Shown: positions 42,427 through 51,645 of the stretch, one piece after another
Position numbering within the stretch: the first letter of the stretch is position 1
Layout: the number at the start of each line of letters is the position of its first letter
Source of the DNA: an uncultured Bacilli bacterium
Lineage (GTDB): Bacteria; Bacillota_I; Bacilli_A; RF39; UBA660
Assembly: GCA_934157235.1 (NCBI GenBank)
Contig: CAKPHH010000002.1
Span: 186,001-250,000, forward strand
Direction of reading: 5' to 3'
Length of the DNA stretch: 64,000 nucleotides
Position numbers and translations under genes: made by a program
Notes under the pieces: model-generated
Database searches by the model: none
The model's input: the letters and a program-made list of their open reading frames with translations, nothing else
Told to the model about the DNA's origin: nothing

Positions 42427-43521
42427 ATGTTAGAGACAGCTTTAAAATTTATTAGTGAGATTAATTCACATGGATATAAAGCATATATTGTTGGAGGTTT
42501 TGTTAGAGATTATATACTAGGTATAGAGTCTCATGATATTGATATAGCGACTAATGCTACTCCAAAAGAAGTTAAAGAAATATTTGATAATAGCTGTTTA
42601 CCTGCAGAAGATTATGGCTCAGTTACAGTAATTAAATTGGGAGTTAGATTTGAAGTAACTACATTTAGAAAAGATATATCTTATGTTAATAATAGATATC
42701 CTGCCCAAGTTAAATATATAGATAATTTATATGACGATTTAATTAGAAGAGATTTTACTATAAATGCTATATGCATGGATGAAGAGGGAAAGATAATAGA
42801 CCTACTTAATGGACAAGAAGATATTAAGAAAAGGGTTATTAAGACAATAGGAGATCCTAGAGTAAGATTTGAAGAAGATTGTCTTCGAATACTTAGAGCT
42901 ATTCGTTTTGCGACTATTTTAGATTTTTCTTTAGATGATTTAGTAGTTGATGCAATAAAAGAGAAGAAGCATTTATTAAAAGGATTATCTTATTATAGGA
43001 AAAAAGAAGAATTGGATAGAATATTTACTAGTAGTAATAGTTTAAAAGGTATAAAGTTATTATTGGAGTTAGGTCTTGATAAGGATTTAGAATTAGAAAG
43101 ACTTAGTGAGGTTAAAAATACGGATGATTTGATTTCTGTATGGAGTATTTTAAATGTAGTAGATAAGTATCCTTTTACTAGTAATGAAAGGGAACTTATT
43201 GAGAATGTTAATAAGGCTTTAAAGCTTAATAATTTAGATCCTATGGCATTATTTAATAATGGATTATATGTTAATTCTATTGCTGGAGCAATTAAAGGTA
43301 TAGATAAAAAGGATATTGCGGCATCTTATGCGAGATTAGTTATTCGTACTAAGAAAGATTTAGATATTAGTTGTGATGATATTGTTAAAGCTTTAAATAG
43401 GAAGCCTGATAAATATTTAAAAGATGTTTATGATGATATAATTAGAGAAGTTTTATATAGAAGAGTTCCTAATAATAAAGATGATTTAATTAAATATATT
43501 GTAGATAAATATGGTGCATAG
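42427..43521 (+). CDS. cca: CCA tRNA nucleotidyltransferase
   Basis: 364 aa, class II. YIVGGFVRDYILGIESHDIDIATNATP carries the nucleotidyltransferase GG and DxD motifs at about 20-46; EVTTFRKD and RRDFTINAICMD, DPRVRFEEDCLRILRAIRFA are the following family landmarks. It adds or repairs the 3'-terminal CCA of tRNAs. GGTGAT RBS. Confidence 0.93.
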   Translation: MLETALKFISEINSHGYKAYIVGGFVRDYILGIESHDIDIATNATPKEVKEIFDNSCLPAEDYGSVTVIKLGVRFEVTTFRKDISYVNNRYPAQVKYIDNLYDDLIRRDFTINAICMDEEGKIIDLLNGQEDIKKRVIKTIGDPRVRFEEDCLRILRAIRFATILDFSLDDLVVDAIKEKKHLLKGLSYYRKKEELDRIFTSSNSLKGIKLLLELGLDKDLELERLSEVKNTDDLISVWSILNVVDKYPFTSNERELIENVNKALKLNNLDPMALFNNGLYVNSIAGAIKGIDKKDIAASYARLVIRTKKDLDISCDDIVKALNRKPDKYLKDVYDDIIREVLYRRVPNNKDDLIKYIVDKYGA

Positions 43522-43533
43522 GAGATTTTTCTG

Positions 43534-43542
43534 TGATATTAT
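43534..43542 (+). promoter_or_regulatory. Extended -10 element
   Basis: TGATATTAT ends 23 nt before the ATG at 43566. Confidence 0.5.
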
Positions 43543-43565
43543 AGATATCCGAGAGGAGGATTATA

Positions 43566-44240
43566 ATGAAGAGTGCTAAACTTATTGATATTTTTAGACA
43601 GGGTCATATAGTTATTCCTCTTTTTTTGTTACAACATTATAAAGAGTTGAAATTAGAGATTAATGAATTTATATTTTTAATGTATTTATATAGTTTAGGT
43701 AATAAGTTTGTTTTTGATCCTCTTAAGTTTTCGGCAGAGTTAAATTTAACGACTAAGGATGTTATGAATTATATTGGTATTCTTAGTGATAAGAATTTTA
43801 TTAGTGTTGATGTAATGAAGAATGAGAAAGGGCTTATGGAGGAAGTTGTATTACTTGATAATTTTTATAAGAAGCTTTCTTTAATTACTATGGATGAGGT
43901 TAATCAAGTTTCTAGAAGTGAGAATTCTAATATATTTGAGATTGTAGAAAAGGAATTTGGAAGAACTTTGAGTCCTATTGAGTGTGAAATTATTAAGGCT
44001 TGGCTTGATAATGGAATGGATGAGGAACTTATTAAAGAGGCTATTAAAGAGGCTACTTATAATGGTGTTTCTAATTTGAGGTATATTGATAAGATTTTAT
44101 ATGAATGGGGTAAGAATGGTATTAAAACAGTTTCTGATGTAGTAGATAATCGTAAGAAAAGAGCTAAAGCTAGAGAAAAAGAGACTAGTGATGTTGATAT
44201 TGATGAGATAGTTGATTGGGATTGGTTTGATGATGAATAG
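43566..44240 (+). CDS. dnaD: DnaD-like replication initiation protein
   Basis: 224 aa. The N-terminal winged-helix (NEFIFLMYLYSLGNKFVFDPLKFSAELNLTTKDVMNYIGILSDKNFI) and C-terminal DnaD domain (EKEFGRTLSPIECEIIKAWLDNGMDEELIKEAIKEATYNGVSNLRYIDKILYEW) match DnaD, which helps load the replicative helicase at oriC and restart sites. The end has RAKAREKE and DIDEIVDWDWF. Overlaps nth as in B. subtilis dnaD-nth. Confidence 0.92.
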   Translation: MKSAKLIDIFRQGHIVIPLFLLQHYKELKLEINEFIFLMYLYSLGNKFVFDPLKFSAELNLTTKDVMNYIGILSDKNFISVDVMKNEKGLMEEVVLLDNFYKKLSLITMDEVNQVSRSENSNIFEIVEKEFGRTLSPIECEIIKAWLDNGMDEELIKEAIKEATYNGVSNLRYIDKILYEWGKNGIKTVSDVVDNRKKRAKAREKETSDVDIDEIVDWDWFDDE

Positions 44241-44844
44241 TATTAGTAGTTATTTGGACTATTTGTTTCCTGATCCTACGTGTGAATTAATATATAATAA
44301 TGATTATCAATTATTGATCGCGATTGTTTTAAGTGCTCAATCTACGGATAAAAGGGTTAATTCTGTTACTCCAATATTATTTGATAAATATAAGTCTTTA
44401 GAGGCCTTAAAAACGGCTTCTAAAGAGGAAATAGAGAAGATTATTAGACCAGTAGGTTCTTATCATAAAAAGGCGTTATATGTCATTGAAATAGCTAAAA
44501 TACTTAGTGATGAGTATGATGGAGTTGTTCCTGTTGATAGGGAAGCTTTAGAGAAGATGCCTGGTGTTGGAAGAAAGACGGTTAATGTTTTTCTGAGTGA
44601 ATTTTATAATGTACCAGCTATCGCAGTTGATACACATGTTGAAAGAGTTTCTAAAAGATTGAGGTTAGCTTATGCTAAGGATAATGTTTTGACTATTGAG
44701 AAGAAACTAATGAAGAAATTTCCTAAAAATGAATGGGGAAGAAGACATTTACAATTGGTTTTGTTTGGAAGATATTATTGTAAAGCTGTTAAGCCTTTAT
44801 GTGAGGATTGTAAATTAAAAGATATATGTAGAAAAAAACACTAG
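44230..44844 (+). CDS. nth: Endonuclease III
   Basis: 204 aa; start ATG 44230 or 44233 inside the dnaD end, with no strong RBS, so translation is probably coupled. The helix-hairpin-helix LEKMPGVGRKTVNVFLSEF holds the catalytic Lys; the catalytic Asp is in AVDTHVERVSKRL. The C-terminal [4Fe-4S] cysteines are in CKAVKPLCEDCKLKDIC (C-x6-C-x2-C-x5-C). It removes oxidised pyrimidines from DNA and cuts the abasic site. Confidence 0.95.
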   Translation: MMNSISSYLDYLFPDPTCELIYNNDYQLLIAIVLSAQSTDKRVNSVTPILFDKYKSLEALKTASKEEIEKIIRPVGSYHKKALYVIEIAKILSDEYDGVVPVDREALEKMPGVGRKTVNVFLSEFYNVPAIAVDTHVERVSKRLRLAYAKDNVLTIEKKLMKKFPKNEWGRRHLQLVLFGRYYCKAVKPLCEDCKLKDICRKKH

Positions 44845-44865
44845 CCGGTTGGCTAGTATTTTTTA
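44840..44865. terminator. Bidirectional terminator between nth and ponA
   Basis: ACTAGCC (44840-44846) with GGCTAGT (44851-44857), T runs on both strands. Confidence 0.85.
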
Positions 44866-47712
44866 TTCGGTTTCTTTGGTAATTGAAATTGTTGTTTTTA
44901 AGTTTTCTGTTTTGTTTTTATATTTAACTTTACAACTAATTTCATGAGTACCAATAATTGTTATTTCTGTAGGTGTACATTCTTCGATAGTGGCACTTAC
45001 TGGACTATTATTTGAACTTACTGAAAAATCTTGTAGACTTAAGATTAAGCTTCCGGTTGTGGGAATGATAGTTGAACCTTTATATTGTAATTCTAAAGTC
45101 TCTTCAGAATCTTCTTCAAGATCATAAGTGGCGGTTTCACTCTTTATTCCAGAGTAGCTTTTATATGTTGCGACAACTTTATATTTACCATATGGTGATG
45201 AAGCTGGTGTGTAAGTAAAGGTTGTTTTTTCAGTAAAGCCAATTAGGGTTGAACCAAAGTAAACGTTGTATCCGAATGTTCCATAGTTTTTATCATCAAT
45301 TCCAGAAGTTGATACAGCTTTCCAACTTAAGTTTACTTTTTTAGTAGTTGGATTGTAAGTAGCCGTAAAATCTTTAGGAGCAGCTAATTTTTCTTCGGTG
45401 TATGTTTCAGTTGGTTCATAGCCTTTCTTGAAGTATTCGTATACAACTTCACCTGTATATGAACCTGGAAGTTTTGGTGGATCTGAACCCATTACAACTC
45501 CTACTTTAACAACACTTGATGGTTGTTTGAAAGCTTCACGGTTTGATTCCATAGCTCCAGAGTTTACTAGAGCATTGAATATCCAGTCTTTTTGTTTTGT
45601 AGCATTTAGGTTGTGTAGGTAATACGTTCTATCTAGGTTTTCATAACCATACCATAGACCAACAACTGTTTTTGTTGAATAACCAATTATCCAAGAATCT
45701 CTAACAGCGTCGTAAGCTAAGTTATAATCTGACATAGTTTTACTATCATAGTTTGTGGTACCAGTCTTTTTGGCAACGTTTGATGGATTTCCACCATATA
45801 AGTTAACGTCTTGTAAGACACTTGTAATCATAAAGGCAGTAGCATCAGACATAACTTTTCTTTTTATAACATAATTATCTTCATTGTGTTCTATTGTTTC
45901 ATTATTTGATTTAAATATTATTTTATTTACACTGTATGGTTCATTATAGTAACCACCATTTGAGAAAGCGGCATAAGCAGCACTCATCTCTAATGGATTG
46001 GTTCCAGTGAAGGCTCCAATTGAATGGGCTTCATGAATTCTACCATTTTCAATTTCTGGTTTAATGCCTAAATTTGTAACGAATTCAACAATTTTTTTGT
46101 TATCGATTTGTTGGAAAGCTTTGATTGCCGGAACGTTTCTAGAGTAAGATAGGGCTTTACGTAGAGTCATAATTCCCATGTATTGGCCATCCCAGTTTTG
46201 AATTGGTTTACCAGTTGTGTATGTGTATGGAGCATCATCAAATAATGTATAGGTTGACCAATTGTTGTATTCGATACCTGGACCATAGTCAAATAATGGT
46301 TTAGCTGTTGAACCAGGTTGTCTTTTGTTTTGAGTAGCAAAGTTCCATTGATTTTTTCCGTAGGCTGTACGATTGCCAATATTTCTACCATTTCCAATAG
46401 CTAGAATTTTTCCGGTTTGAGAATCAACAACTGCAACACCAGCTTGAACAACATCGTTTATCCAAGTATAGCTTTCACCATTCATAACGCTGTTTACGGC
46501 ATCTTGTTTTGATCTATCTAAGTTAGTGTAAACAACTAATGGGGTAGTATAAGGATCAACTTTATATTTATTTTTTATTTCTTTAACAACGGTATCGATA
46601 TAACCACCATATTTTCTATTGGCAGTAGTTGCTTTAGTAGTATCTGTTAATGATGATACTGGGATACTATTGGCTAGTTTTTCTTCTTCTTCAGTGATAT
46701 AACCATGACGTTTCATTAGATATAGAACAGTTTTTCTTCTAGCTTCAGAACGTTCTGGATATTCTATTGGACTATAGTAACCAGGAGATTTAAACATACC
46801 AGCTATTACAGCGGCTTCACTTAGGTTAAGTTCACTAACACTTTTTCCGAAGTATGCTTCAGCGGCTTCTTGAACACCATAGATGCTTCCACCTAAATAA
46901 TGGTTATTTACATAGTATTCTATGATTTGTTGTTTACTATAATTTTTCTCTAATTTAAAGATTGATAAGTAAATATCTTCAAATTTACGAATGATACCTT
47001 CAACGTTTTCAGTGGCTTTAGCATTTGTTAAACTATTCTTAACCACTTGCATTGTTAGAGTGGAAGCACCACCGGCATTATTACCTCTATGGAATATCTT
47101 TTTCATTACTTGACCGATTGATGCTTTTATAAAACGAGGGGCATCAAAACCATTATGCTGGAAGAAACGTGAGTCTTCAGTAGCAATAATAGCATCGATA
47201 AGTACTTCTGGTAACTCATCATAAGTTACTTTCTCACGCATTTCACTACCAAGTTTGGCATATTCTCTATTTTCAATATCTAAGAATATAGTATTTTCTT
47301 GAGTGTCTAGTTTAGAAGTTATGTACTTTGGATCGGCTTGGTTCTTAATATAAATTAAGAAAGCAGTAAAAGCACATAAACAAACTATTCCTAGAGTTAA
47401 GATTATCATTAAAATTACCTTGATAATACGTCTTGTCTTCTTCTTTTCGTTACATTTTTCAAGTAAAGCGGCAACTCCTACGATAAGAGCAATACCAACT
47501 CCAGTTAAAAGGGCAAAGAATGTTCCTAAAGTGAAGTAACATAATAATACAATAGCAATAAAGACTATTAGTAATATTAATTTTACTTTATTATCTTCTT
47601 TAGTATTAGTGGTTCTTCTCTTTTTAATTTGTTTAGTATTGGTACTAGAACTTCTTCTAGTTGGACTCTTTTTGTTATCAGGTTTTCTTCTTTTTATTTC
47701 TTTTTTTTGCAT
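44863..47712 (-). CDS. ponA: Class A penicillin-binding protein (PBP1a type)
   Basis: 949 aa. A basic cytoplasmic tail and two hydrophobic segments (about 43-80 and 95-125) are followed by a GT51 glycosyltransferase (EDSRFFQHNGFDAPRF near 180), and a transpeptidase with SxxK STAKPLF (about 470), SRN (S-x-N in SYSRNVPA), KTGTT (about 655). A C-terminal fibronectin III-like domain (about 800-875) and another beta domain follow. It polymerises and cross-links peptidoglycan outside the membrane. RBS TGGAGG. It starts 2 nt after recU, the recU-ponA arrangement of Bacilli. Confidence 0.96.
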   Translation of the reverse strand: MQKKEIKRRKPDNKKSPTRRSSSTNTKQIKKRRTTNTKEDNKVKLILLIVFIAIVLLCYFTLGTFFALLTGVGIALIVGVAALLEKCNEKKKTRRIIKVILMIILTLGIVCLCAFTAFLIYIKNQADPKYITSKLDTQENTIFLDIENREYAKLGSEMREKVTYDELPEVLIDAIIATEDSRFFQHNGFDAPRFIKASIGQVMKKIFHRGNNAGGASTLTMQVVKNSLTNAKATENVEGIIRKFEDIYLSIFKLEKNYSKQQIIEYYVNNHYLGGSIYGVQEAAEAYFGKSVSELNLSEAAVIAGMFKSPGYYSPIEYPERSEARRKTVLYLMKRHGYITEEEEKLANSIPVSSLTDTTKATTANRKYGGYIDTVVKEIKNKYKVDPYTTPLVVYTNLDRSKQDAVNSVMNGESYTWINDVVQAGVAVVDSQTGKILAIGNGRNIGNRTAYGKNQWNFATQNKRQPGSTAKPLFDYGPGIEYNNWSTYTLFDDAPYTYTTGKPIQNWDGQYMGIMTLRKALSYSRNVPAIKAFQQIDNKKIVEFVTNLGIKPEIENGRIHEAHSIGAFTGTNPLEMSAAYAAFSNGGYYNEPYSVNKIIFKSNNETIEHNEDNYVIKRKVMSDATAFMITSVLQDVNLYGGNPSNVAKKTGTTNYDSKTMSDYNLAYDAVRDSWIIGYSTKTVVGLWYGYENLDRTYYLHNLNATKQKDWIFNALVNSGAMESNREAFKQPSSVVKVGVVMGSDPPKLPGSYTGEVVYEYFKKGYEPTETYTEEKLAAPKDFTATYNPTTKKVNLSWKAVSTSGIDDKNYGTFGYNVYFGSTLIGFTEKTTFTYTPASSPYGKYKVVATYKSYSGIKSETATYDLEEDSEETLELQYKGSTIIPTTGSLILSLQDFSVSSNNSPVSATIEECTPTEITIIGTHEISCKVKYKNKTENLKTTISITKETE

Positions 47713-47714
47713 TT

Positions 47715-48284
47715 TTATAGACCTCCAATAATTTGATCAATTATTTTTAGATAGTCAATACGGGGAGCATAACTATCTTTTATTAAATAAGCGTTATCTC
47801 TAAAGTACGTTATAGGTATTGACTCTCTTGTATTGTTTTCAATAAATTCTACTAATTTGTTTGCCATTAATAAGTATGTTTCATTTAAGTCTGTAAATCT
47901 TATTATTAAAAAGGCAATTCCACCATGATTATAAATGTTTCTTAGGTGCTTTATTTGGTGAGGATGAATATTTCTTAATGAAAATGAAGTTTTATTTTTA
48001 GTTTCTTTAGCTTCAAAATCAATATATTTACCTTTATATATACCATTGTAATCAGTTGTTGATGGTACTGTGAAGAAAGCTTGAGTAATTACAGCCTTAT
48101 CTCGAGAAGGGTAATCTACTTTTGTTATTTTTATAGGTGTTGGTTTCTTGTAGATGTAGGCTTTATCAAGACTAGCGTAATAATCATTGGTTGAATTTAG
48201 GTCACTTTCTAGACCCATACCACGATTACCAAAAGTTATTTCATGATTTGTATGTTTTTTATTAATACCATTTGGGTAGTTCAA
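47715..48284 (-). CDS. recU: Holliday junction resolvase RecU
   Basis: 189 aa, start TTG 48284 with AGGTGAT upstream. Recognised by GNRGMGLESDLNSTNDYYASLDKAYIYKKPTPIKI, the nuclease-like YKGKYIDFEAKETKNKTSFSLRNIHPHQIKHL, and AFLIIRFTDLNETYLL. RecU resolves four-way junctions in recombination repair and chromosome segregation. Cotranscribed with ponA. Confidence 0.95.
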   Translation of the reverse strand: MNYPNGINKKHTNHEITFGNRGMGLESDLNSTNDYYASLDKAYIYKKPTPIKITKVDYPSRDKAVITQAFFTVPSTTDYNGIYKGKYIDFEAKETKNKTSFSLRNIHPHQIKHLRNIYNHGGIAFLIIRFTDLNETYLLMANKLVEFIENNTRESIPITYFRDNAYLIKDSYAPRIDYLKIIDQIIGGL

Positions 48285-48424
48285 TCACATCACCTATTGT
48301 TTATTATACTATATTGTTAGTTATTTTTCTATATTTAATAGATTTTTATTGTGAGATTTTAGCTTTTATTGTCGAATTTATGATTAATTTTACTTTTTAT
48401 ATTATGATTGTATTGGTGATAGAG

Positions 48425-48547
48425 ATGAGTAATTTTGAAGTGATGGTAATATTTAATAAAATGATAGATAATACTAGGGAAATTAAGATGAATACTAAAT
48501 TATCTTATGCTATAAATCGGTTAATAATTGACAAAAACGAGCAATAA
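48425..48547 (+). CDS. Putative 40-aa protein upstream of gpsB
   Basis: ATG 48425 with GGTGAT upstream gives MSNFEVMVIFNKMIDNTREI and 20 more residues, ending in NEQ. The longer in-frame reading upstream is hydrophobic and lacks an RBS. It is a small polar-helical protein, unrecognised; the RBS and correct-looking codon use support it, but its shortness leaves doubt. Confidence 0.45.
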   Translation: MSNFEVMVIFNKMIDNTREIKMNTKLSYAINRLIIDKNEQ

Positions 48548-48581
48548 TGACATAATATTACTGTAAGGGATTGGTGATTAT

Positions 48582-48932
48582 ATGTATCAAAATAAAATTA
48601 CACTTAAGCCACAAGATATTTTAGAAAAGGAATTTAAAATTGATACTCGTGGTTATCGTTTAAAAGAGGTAGATCAATTTCTTGATGTAATTATTGGTGA
48701 TTATGAACAATTCTTTAATATAATTAATAATTTAGAAAAAGAAAAAGCTGATTTAATGGCAGAAATTGTTAATTTAAAACAGGAACTTAGAAATTCTAAA
48801 TTGAGTATGGAAGTTGTGCGTAATAGTGAGAATGGTGAAGTTACTAATATGGATGTCATTCGTAGATTATCACAACTTGAAAAAATGGTTTATGCCAATA
48901 CGAAAGAAAAAGAAGAAAGGGACGACAATTAA
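48582..48932 (+). CDS. gpsB: Cell division regulator GpsB
   Basis: 116 aa. The DivIVA-like N-terminal domain is clear: KITLKPQDILEKEFKIDTRGYRLKEVDQFLDVIIGDYE, followed by coiled-coil (EQFFNIINNLEKEKADLMAEIVNLKQEL) and a C-terminal trimerisation-like helix (MDVIRRLSQLEKMVYANTKE). GpsB links PBP1, division and elongation machinery. GGTGATT RBS. It is followed by rnpB, as in B. subtilis. Confidence 0.93.
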   Translation: MYQNKITLKPQDILEKEFKIDTRGYRLKEVDQFLDVIIGDYEQFFNIINNLEKEKADLMAEIVNLKQELRNSKLSMEVVRNSENGEVTNMDVIRRLSQLEKMVYANTKEKEERDDN

Positions 48933-49288
48933 TATATAGACAAACGCTGGGATCCTTGAGGTCCTTGAGGAAAGTCCATGCTCACACAATCTGAGATGGT
49001 TGTAGTGTTCATTCCTAGGGAAAAAATAACCTAGGGTAACACCTTTTTGGTGTTAACGGCGGATACTATATCTAAGTCTTTGATATGATATAGTCCATAA
49101 AGTGCCACAGTGACGAATTCTTTGGAAACAAAGAAGTGAAACGCGGTAAACCCAATGAGTGAGAAACCCAAATTTTGGTAGGGGAGTCCTATATCGAAGA
49201 AATGAATTTGATTAGGGACCATGAATAATGGTAGATAAATGTTTGTCGCTTAGGAAACTAAGAACAGAACATGGCTTATTTATATTAT
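48933..49288 (+). ncRNA. rnpB: RNase P RNA (class B)
   Basis: Length about 355 nt. Core elements seen in order: GAGGAAAGTCCATGCTC (48967-48983), GTAGTGTTC, GGTAACACC, AAAGTGCCACAGTGACGA, ACGCGGTAAACCC, GAGAAACCCAAATTTTGGTAGGGG, and GAACAGAACATGGCTTA near the 3' end. The ends can pair (AATATA/TATATT) to form P1. It is the catalytic part of RNase P, maturing tRNA 5' ends. It begins right at the gpsB stop. Ends are estimates. Confidence 0.95.
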
Positions 49289-49314
49289 TTGTTATTAATT
49301 TGTGAGGTGTTAAT

Positions 49315-49806
49315 GTGAAAGAGTTAGGCGATTATTTAAAGCGGACTCGTATTGATAATGGAGTTAGCTTAGCCGAAGCAGCTGAGGATTTAGATCTTTC
49401 GACAACACAACTCGAAAATATAGAATCGGGAAACGTGAAAGCGTTTAAAGATGTTTACGATTTAAAAGAAGATATAAGACAGTATGCTAAATATTTAGGA
49501 TTAAATCCAGAAAAAGTTATTGATGAATTCAATGGTTTTTTATTTGAACATACATCTAAAATTTCACTAGAAGATATAAGAATGGCACAAAAGAAAATGG
49601 AAGAGGAAGAAAAGAAAGTTACTTCTCCTTATACAAAAGAATATAAGAAGAAAATCAGTCCTTGGCCATTTGTCTTGGCAATTGTTTTTATTTGTTTACT
49701 TTCTTTAATACTTTATATTGTTATTAGTACTATTAATAAAGCTCCAGAAAGAAGTTCTGAGTTAATGCCGTTGGAAAGGGAGATGTGTGATTATGAACTT
49801 GCCTAA
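49315..49806 (+). CDS. RodZ-like HTH membrane protein
   Basis: 163 aa, start GTG with GAGGTG upstream. An HTH_25 domain (LGDYLKRTRIDNGVSLAEAAEDLDLSTTQLENIESGNVKAF) of RodZ/YmfM type at 1-75, a linker, and one membrane helix (PWPFVLAIVFICLLSLILYIVI, about 118-141). RodZ proteins anchor MreB and help shape the rod; this one is short outside the membrane, so rodZ is likely but not proved. In B. subtilis ymfM lies just before pgsA, as here. Confidence 0.8.
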   Translation: MKELGDYLKRTRIDNGVSLAEAAEDLDLSTTQLENIESGNVKAFKDVYDLKEDIRQYAKYLGLNPEKVIDEFNGFLFEHTSKISLEDIRMAQKKMEEEEKKVTSPYTKEYKKKISPWPFVLAIVFICLLSLILYIVISTINKAPERSSELMPLEREMCDYELA

Positions 49807-50404
49807 TAAACTTACAATTTTAAGATTGATTTTGTCTGTTGTTATTATAATTTTACTTGTATTTCCTTTTTATACTGTTGGAATACAATTTCCACAATAT
49901 AATATTTCAGGAATATCATCACCTATACAGTTACAATATCTTATAGCAGGAGTTATATTTATTATTGCTAGTCTTACAGATTTTTTAGATGGACATATAG
50001 CTCGTAAATATAATCTTATTACTGATACTGGTAAAATGTTAGATGCTATTGCTGATAAAGTTTTAGTAAATTCAGTTTTAATTATTTTAGCAGCACAAGG
50101 TTTTATTAATGAAATTATTCCAGTAGTAATAGTTTTAAGAGATATTGTTGTTAATGCTATTAAGATGGAAGCTGCAGGTAAGGGAAAAGTTGTAGCAGCA
50201 ATCGGTTCAGGAAAAATAAAGACAGGATGTTTAATGGTTGGTACAGTTTTAACTTTCTTTTATAATATGCCATTTGAATTTATTGGTATTAGTGTAAATG
50301 TATTCTTATTATATTTTGCTTGTGTTATGTCAATAATTTCAGCTTGTCAATATTTTAAAATGAATAAAGAGTTAATTTTCCCAAAAAAGAAAATGGAAGA
50401 TTAA
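49793..50404 (+). CDS. pgsA: CDP-diacylglycerol--glycerol-3-phosphate 3-phosphatidyltransferase
   Basis: 203 aa from ATG 49793 (MNLPNKLTILRLI), with GGGAG 10 nt upstream; a GTG six bases earlier is possible. Motif D-G-x2-A-R-x8-G-x3-D-x3-D is seen as DFLDGHIARKYNLITDTGKMLDAIADKVL. Several transmembrane helices. It makes phosphatidylglycerophosphate from CDP-diacylglycerol, the committed step to phosphatidylglycerol. Overlaps the rodZ-like gene by 14 nt. Confidence 0.95.
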   Translation: MNLPNKLTILRLILSVVIIILLVFPFYTVGIQFPQYNISGISSPIQLQYLIAGVIFIIASLTDFLDGHIARKYNLITDTGKMLDAIADKVLVNSVLIILAAQGFINEIIPVVIVLRDIVVNAIKMEAAGKGKVVAAIGSGKIKTGCLMVGTVLTFFYNMPFEFIGISVNVFLLYFACVMSIISACQYFKMNKELIFPKKKMED

Positions 50405-50422
50405 GAAGTAAAAATAATTGAA

Positions 50423-50450
50423 AAATCCTTTTTCGTATAAGGATTTTTTT
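50423..50450 (+). terminator. Intrinsic terminator after pgsA
   Basis: AAATCCTT (50423-50430) with AAGGATTT (50439-50446), then T run. Confidence 0.85.
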
Positions 50451-50481
50451 ATTTTCAGATAATATGTTTTTTGAAAAAAAC

Positions 50482-50495
50482 AAAACATTTGTTCG
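50482..50495 (+). promoter_or_regulatory. Candidate LexA (SOS) box upstream of recA
   Basis: AAAACATTTGTTCG has the GAACNNNNGTTC layout (AAAC ATTT GTTC, one mismatch). It lies 10 bp before the -35 of recA, where SOS repression would act. Confidence 0.6.
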
Positions 50496-50504
50496 TAAAA
50501 AATG

Positions 50505-50533
50505 TTGCATTTTTATTTTAATTATTATACAAT
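50505..50533 (+). promoter_or_regulatory. Promoter of recA
   Basis: TTGCAT (50505-50510), 17 bp, TACAAT (50528-50533). Confidence 0.75.
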
Positions 50534-50564
50534 AATGTTGTAAGTTATTTAACTAGGAGGAAAA

Positions 50565-51611
50565 ATGAAAACAGTTAATAAAGATGTGTCTAAAGATAAA
50601 GCTTTAGAACAAGTTATGAACGATATTGAAAAACAATTTGGAAAAGGTTCAATAATGAAACTAGGGGATAAGGAACATATGAAAGTAGATGTTTGTTCAT
50701 CTGGTTGCTTGTCTTTGGATATTGCTCTTGGTGTTGGGGGATATCCAAGAGGTAGAATTATTGAAATATATGGACCAGAGTCATCTGGTAAAACAACTTT
50801 TGCTTTACAGGCTATTGCTGAACATCAAAAACTAGGAGGAAGAGCAGCTTTTATTGATGCTGAGCATGCTTTAGATCCTGTTTATGCTGAAAGATTAGGG
50901 GTAGATATTGATGAATTATTATTATCACAACCTGATACAGGTGAACAAGCATTAGAAATTTGTGATGCTTTGGTTAGAAGTGAAGCTGTAAGTATTATTG
51001 TTATAGACTCTGTAGCTGCTTTAGTTCCACAAGCAGAAATTGATGGTGAGATGGGAGATTCTCATGTTGGTTTGCAAGCAAGACTTATGTCTCAGGCTTT
51101 AAGAAAACTATCAGGTACAATAAATAAGACAAATACTACTTGTATCTTTATTAATCAACTTCGTGAAAAAGTAGGAGTAATGTTTGGTAATCCAGAAACA
51201 ACGCCTGGTGGTAGAGCTTTAAAATTCTATTCTTCAATTAGACTAGATATTCGTCGTAATGAACAATTAAAGATGGGTGATGGAATTGTTGGTAATAAGA
51301 CAACAATTAAAGTTGTAAAGAATAAAGTTGCTCCACCATTCAAGACAGCTGTTGTTGATATTATGTATGGTGAAGGTGTTTCACGTGAAGGTGAGATTAT
51401 CGATTTAGCAGTAGAAGCAGGTATTGTTGATAAGACTGGGGCTTGGTATGCTTATAATGGTGAAAAGCTAGGTCAAGGAAAAGAAAATGTAAAACTTTTA
51501 TTAAAGGAAAATATAGAATTACGTGATGAAATTGAACAAAAAGTTCGTGAATATTATGATATTTCTTTAACTAAGAAAGATGATACTTCTACAAAAAATG
51601 AAAAAAAATAA
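50565..51611 (+). CDS. recA: Recombinase A
   Basis: 348 aa. Walker A GPESSGKT at 70-77, [24 protein letters not shown], the L1/L2 loops around [17 protein letters not shown] and [17 protein letters not shown], and the acidic C-terminus. RecA forms filaments on single-stranded DNA for homologous recombination and stimulates LexA self-cleavage. RBS AGGAGG. Candidate SOS box and a clear promoter precede it. In B. subtilis cinA lies between pgsA and recA; it is absent here. Confidence 0.99.
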   Translation: MKTVNKDVSKDKALEQVMNDIEKQFGKGSIMKLGDKEHMKVDVCSSGCLSLDIALGVGGYPRGRIIEIYGPESSGKTTFALQAIAEHQKLGGRAAFIDAEHALDPVYAERLGVDIDELLLSQPDTGEQALEICDALVRSEAVSIIVIDSVAALVPQAEIDGEMGDSHVGLQARLMSQALRKLSGTINKTNTTCIFINQLREKVGVMFGNPETTPGGRALKFYSSIRLDIRRNEQLKMGDGIVGNKTTIKVVKNKVAPPFKTAVVDIMYGEGVSREGEIIDLAVEAGIVDKTGAWYAYNGEKLGQGKENVKLLLKENIELRDEIEQKVREYYDISLTKKDDTSTKNEKK

Positions 51612-51645
51612 TAACTGTTAGCATATGTTATTGTGGAGGTGTACT

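Noticed and set aside
48272..48424. A hydrophobic in-frame extension upstream of the 40-aa gene
   Set aside because: No RBS, poor composition, and it overlaps the start of recU on the other strand; the GGTGAT-supported ATG at 48425 is better.
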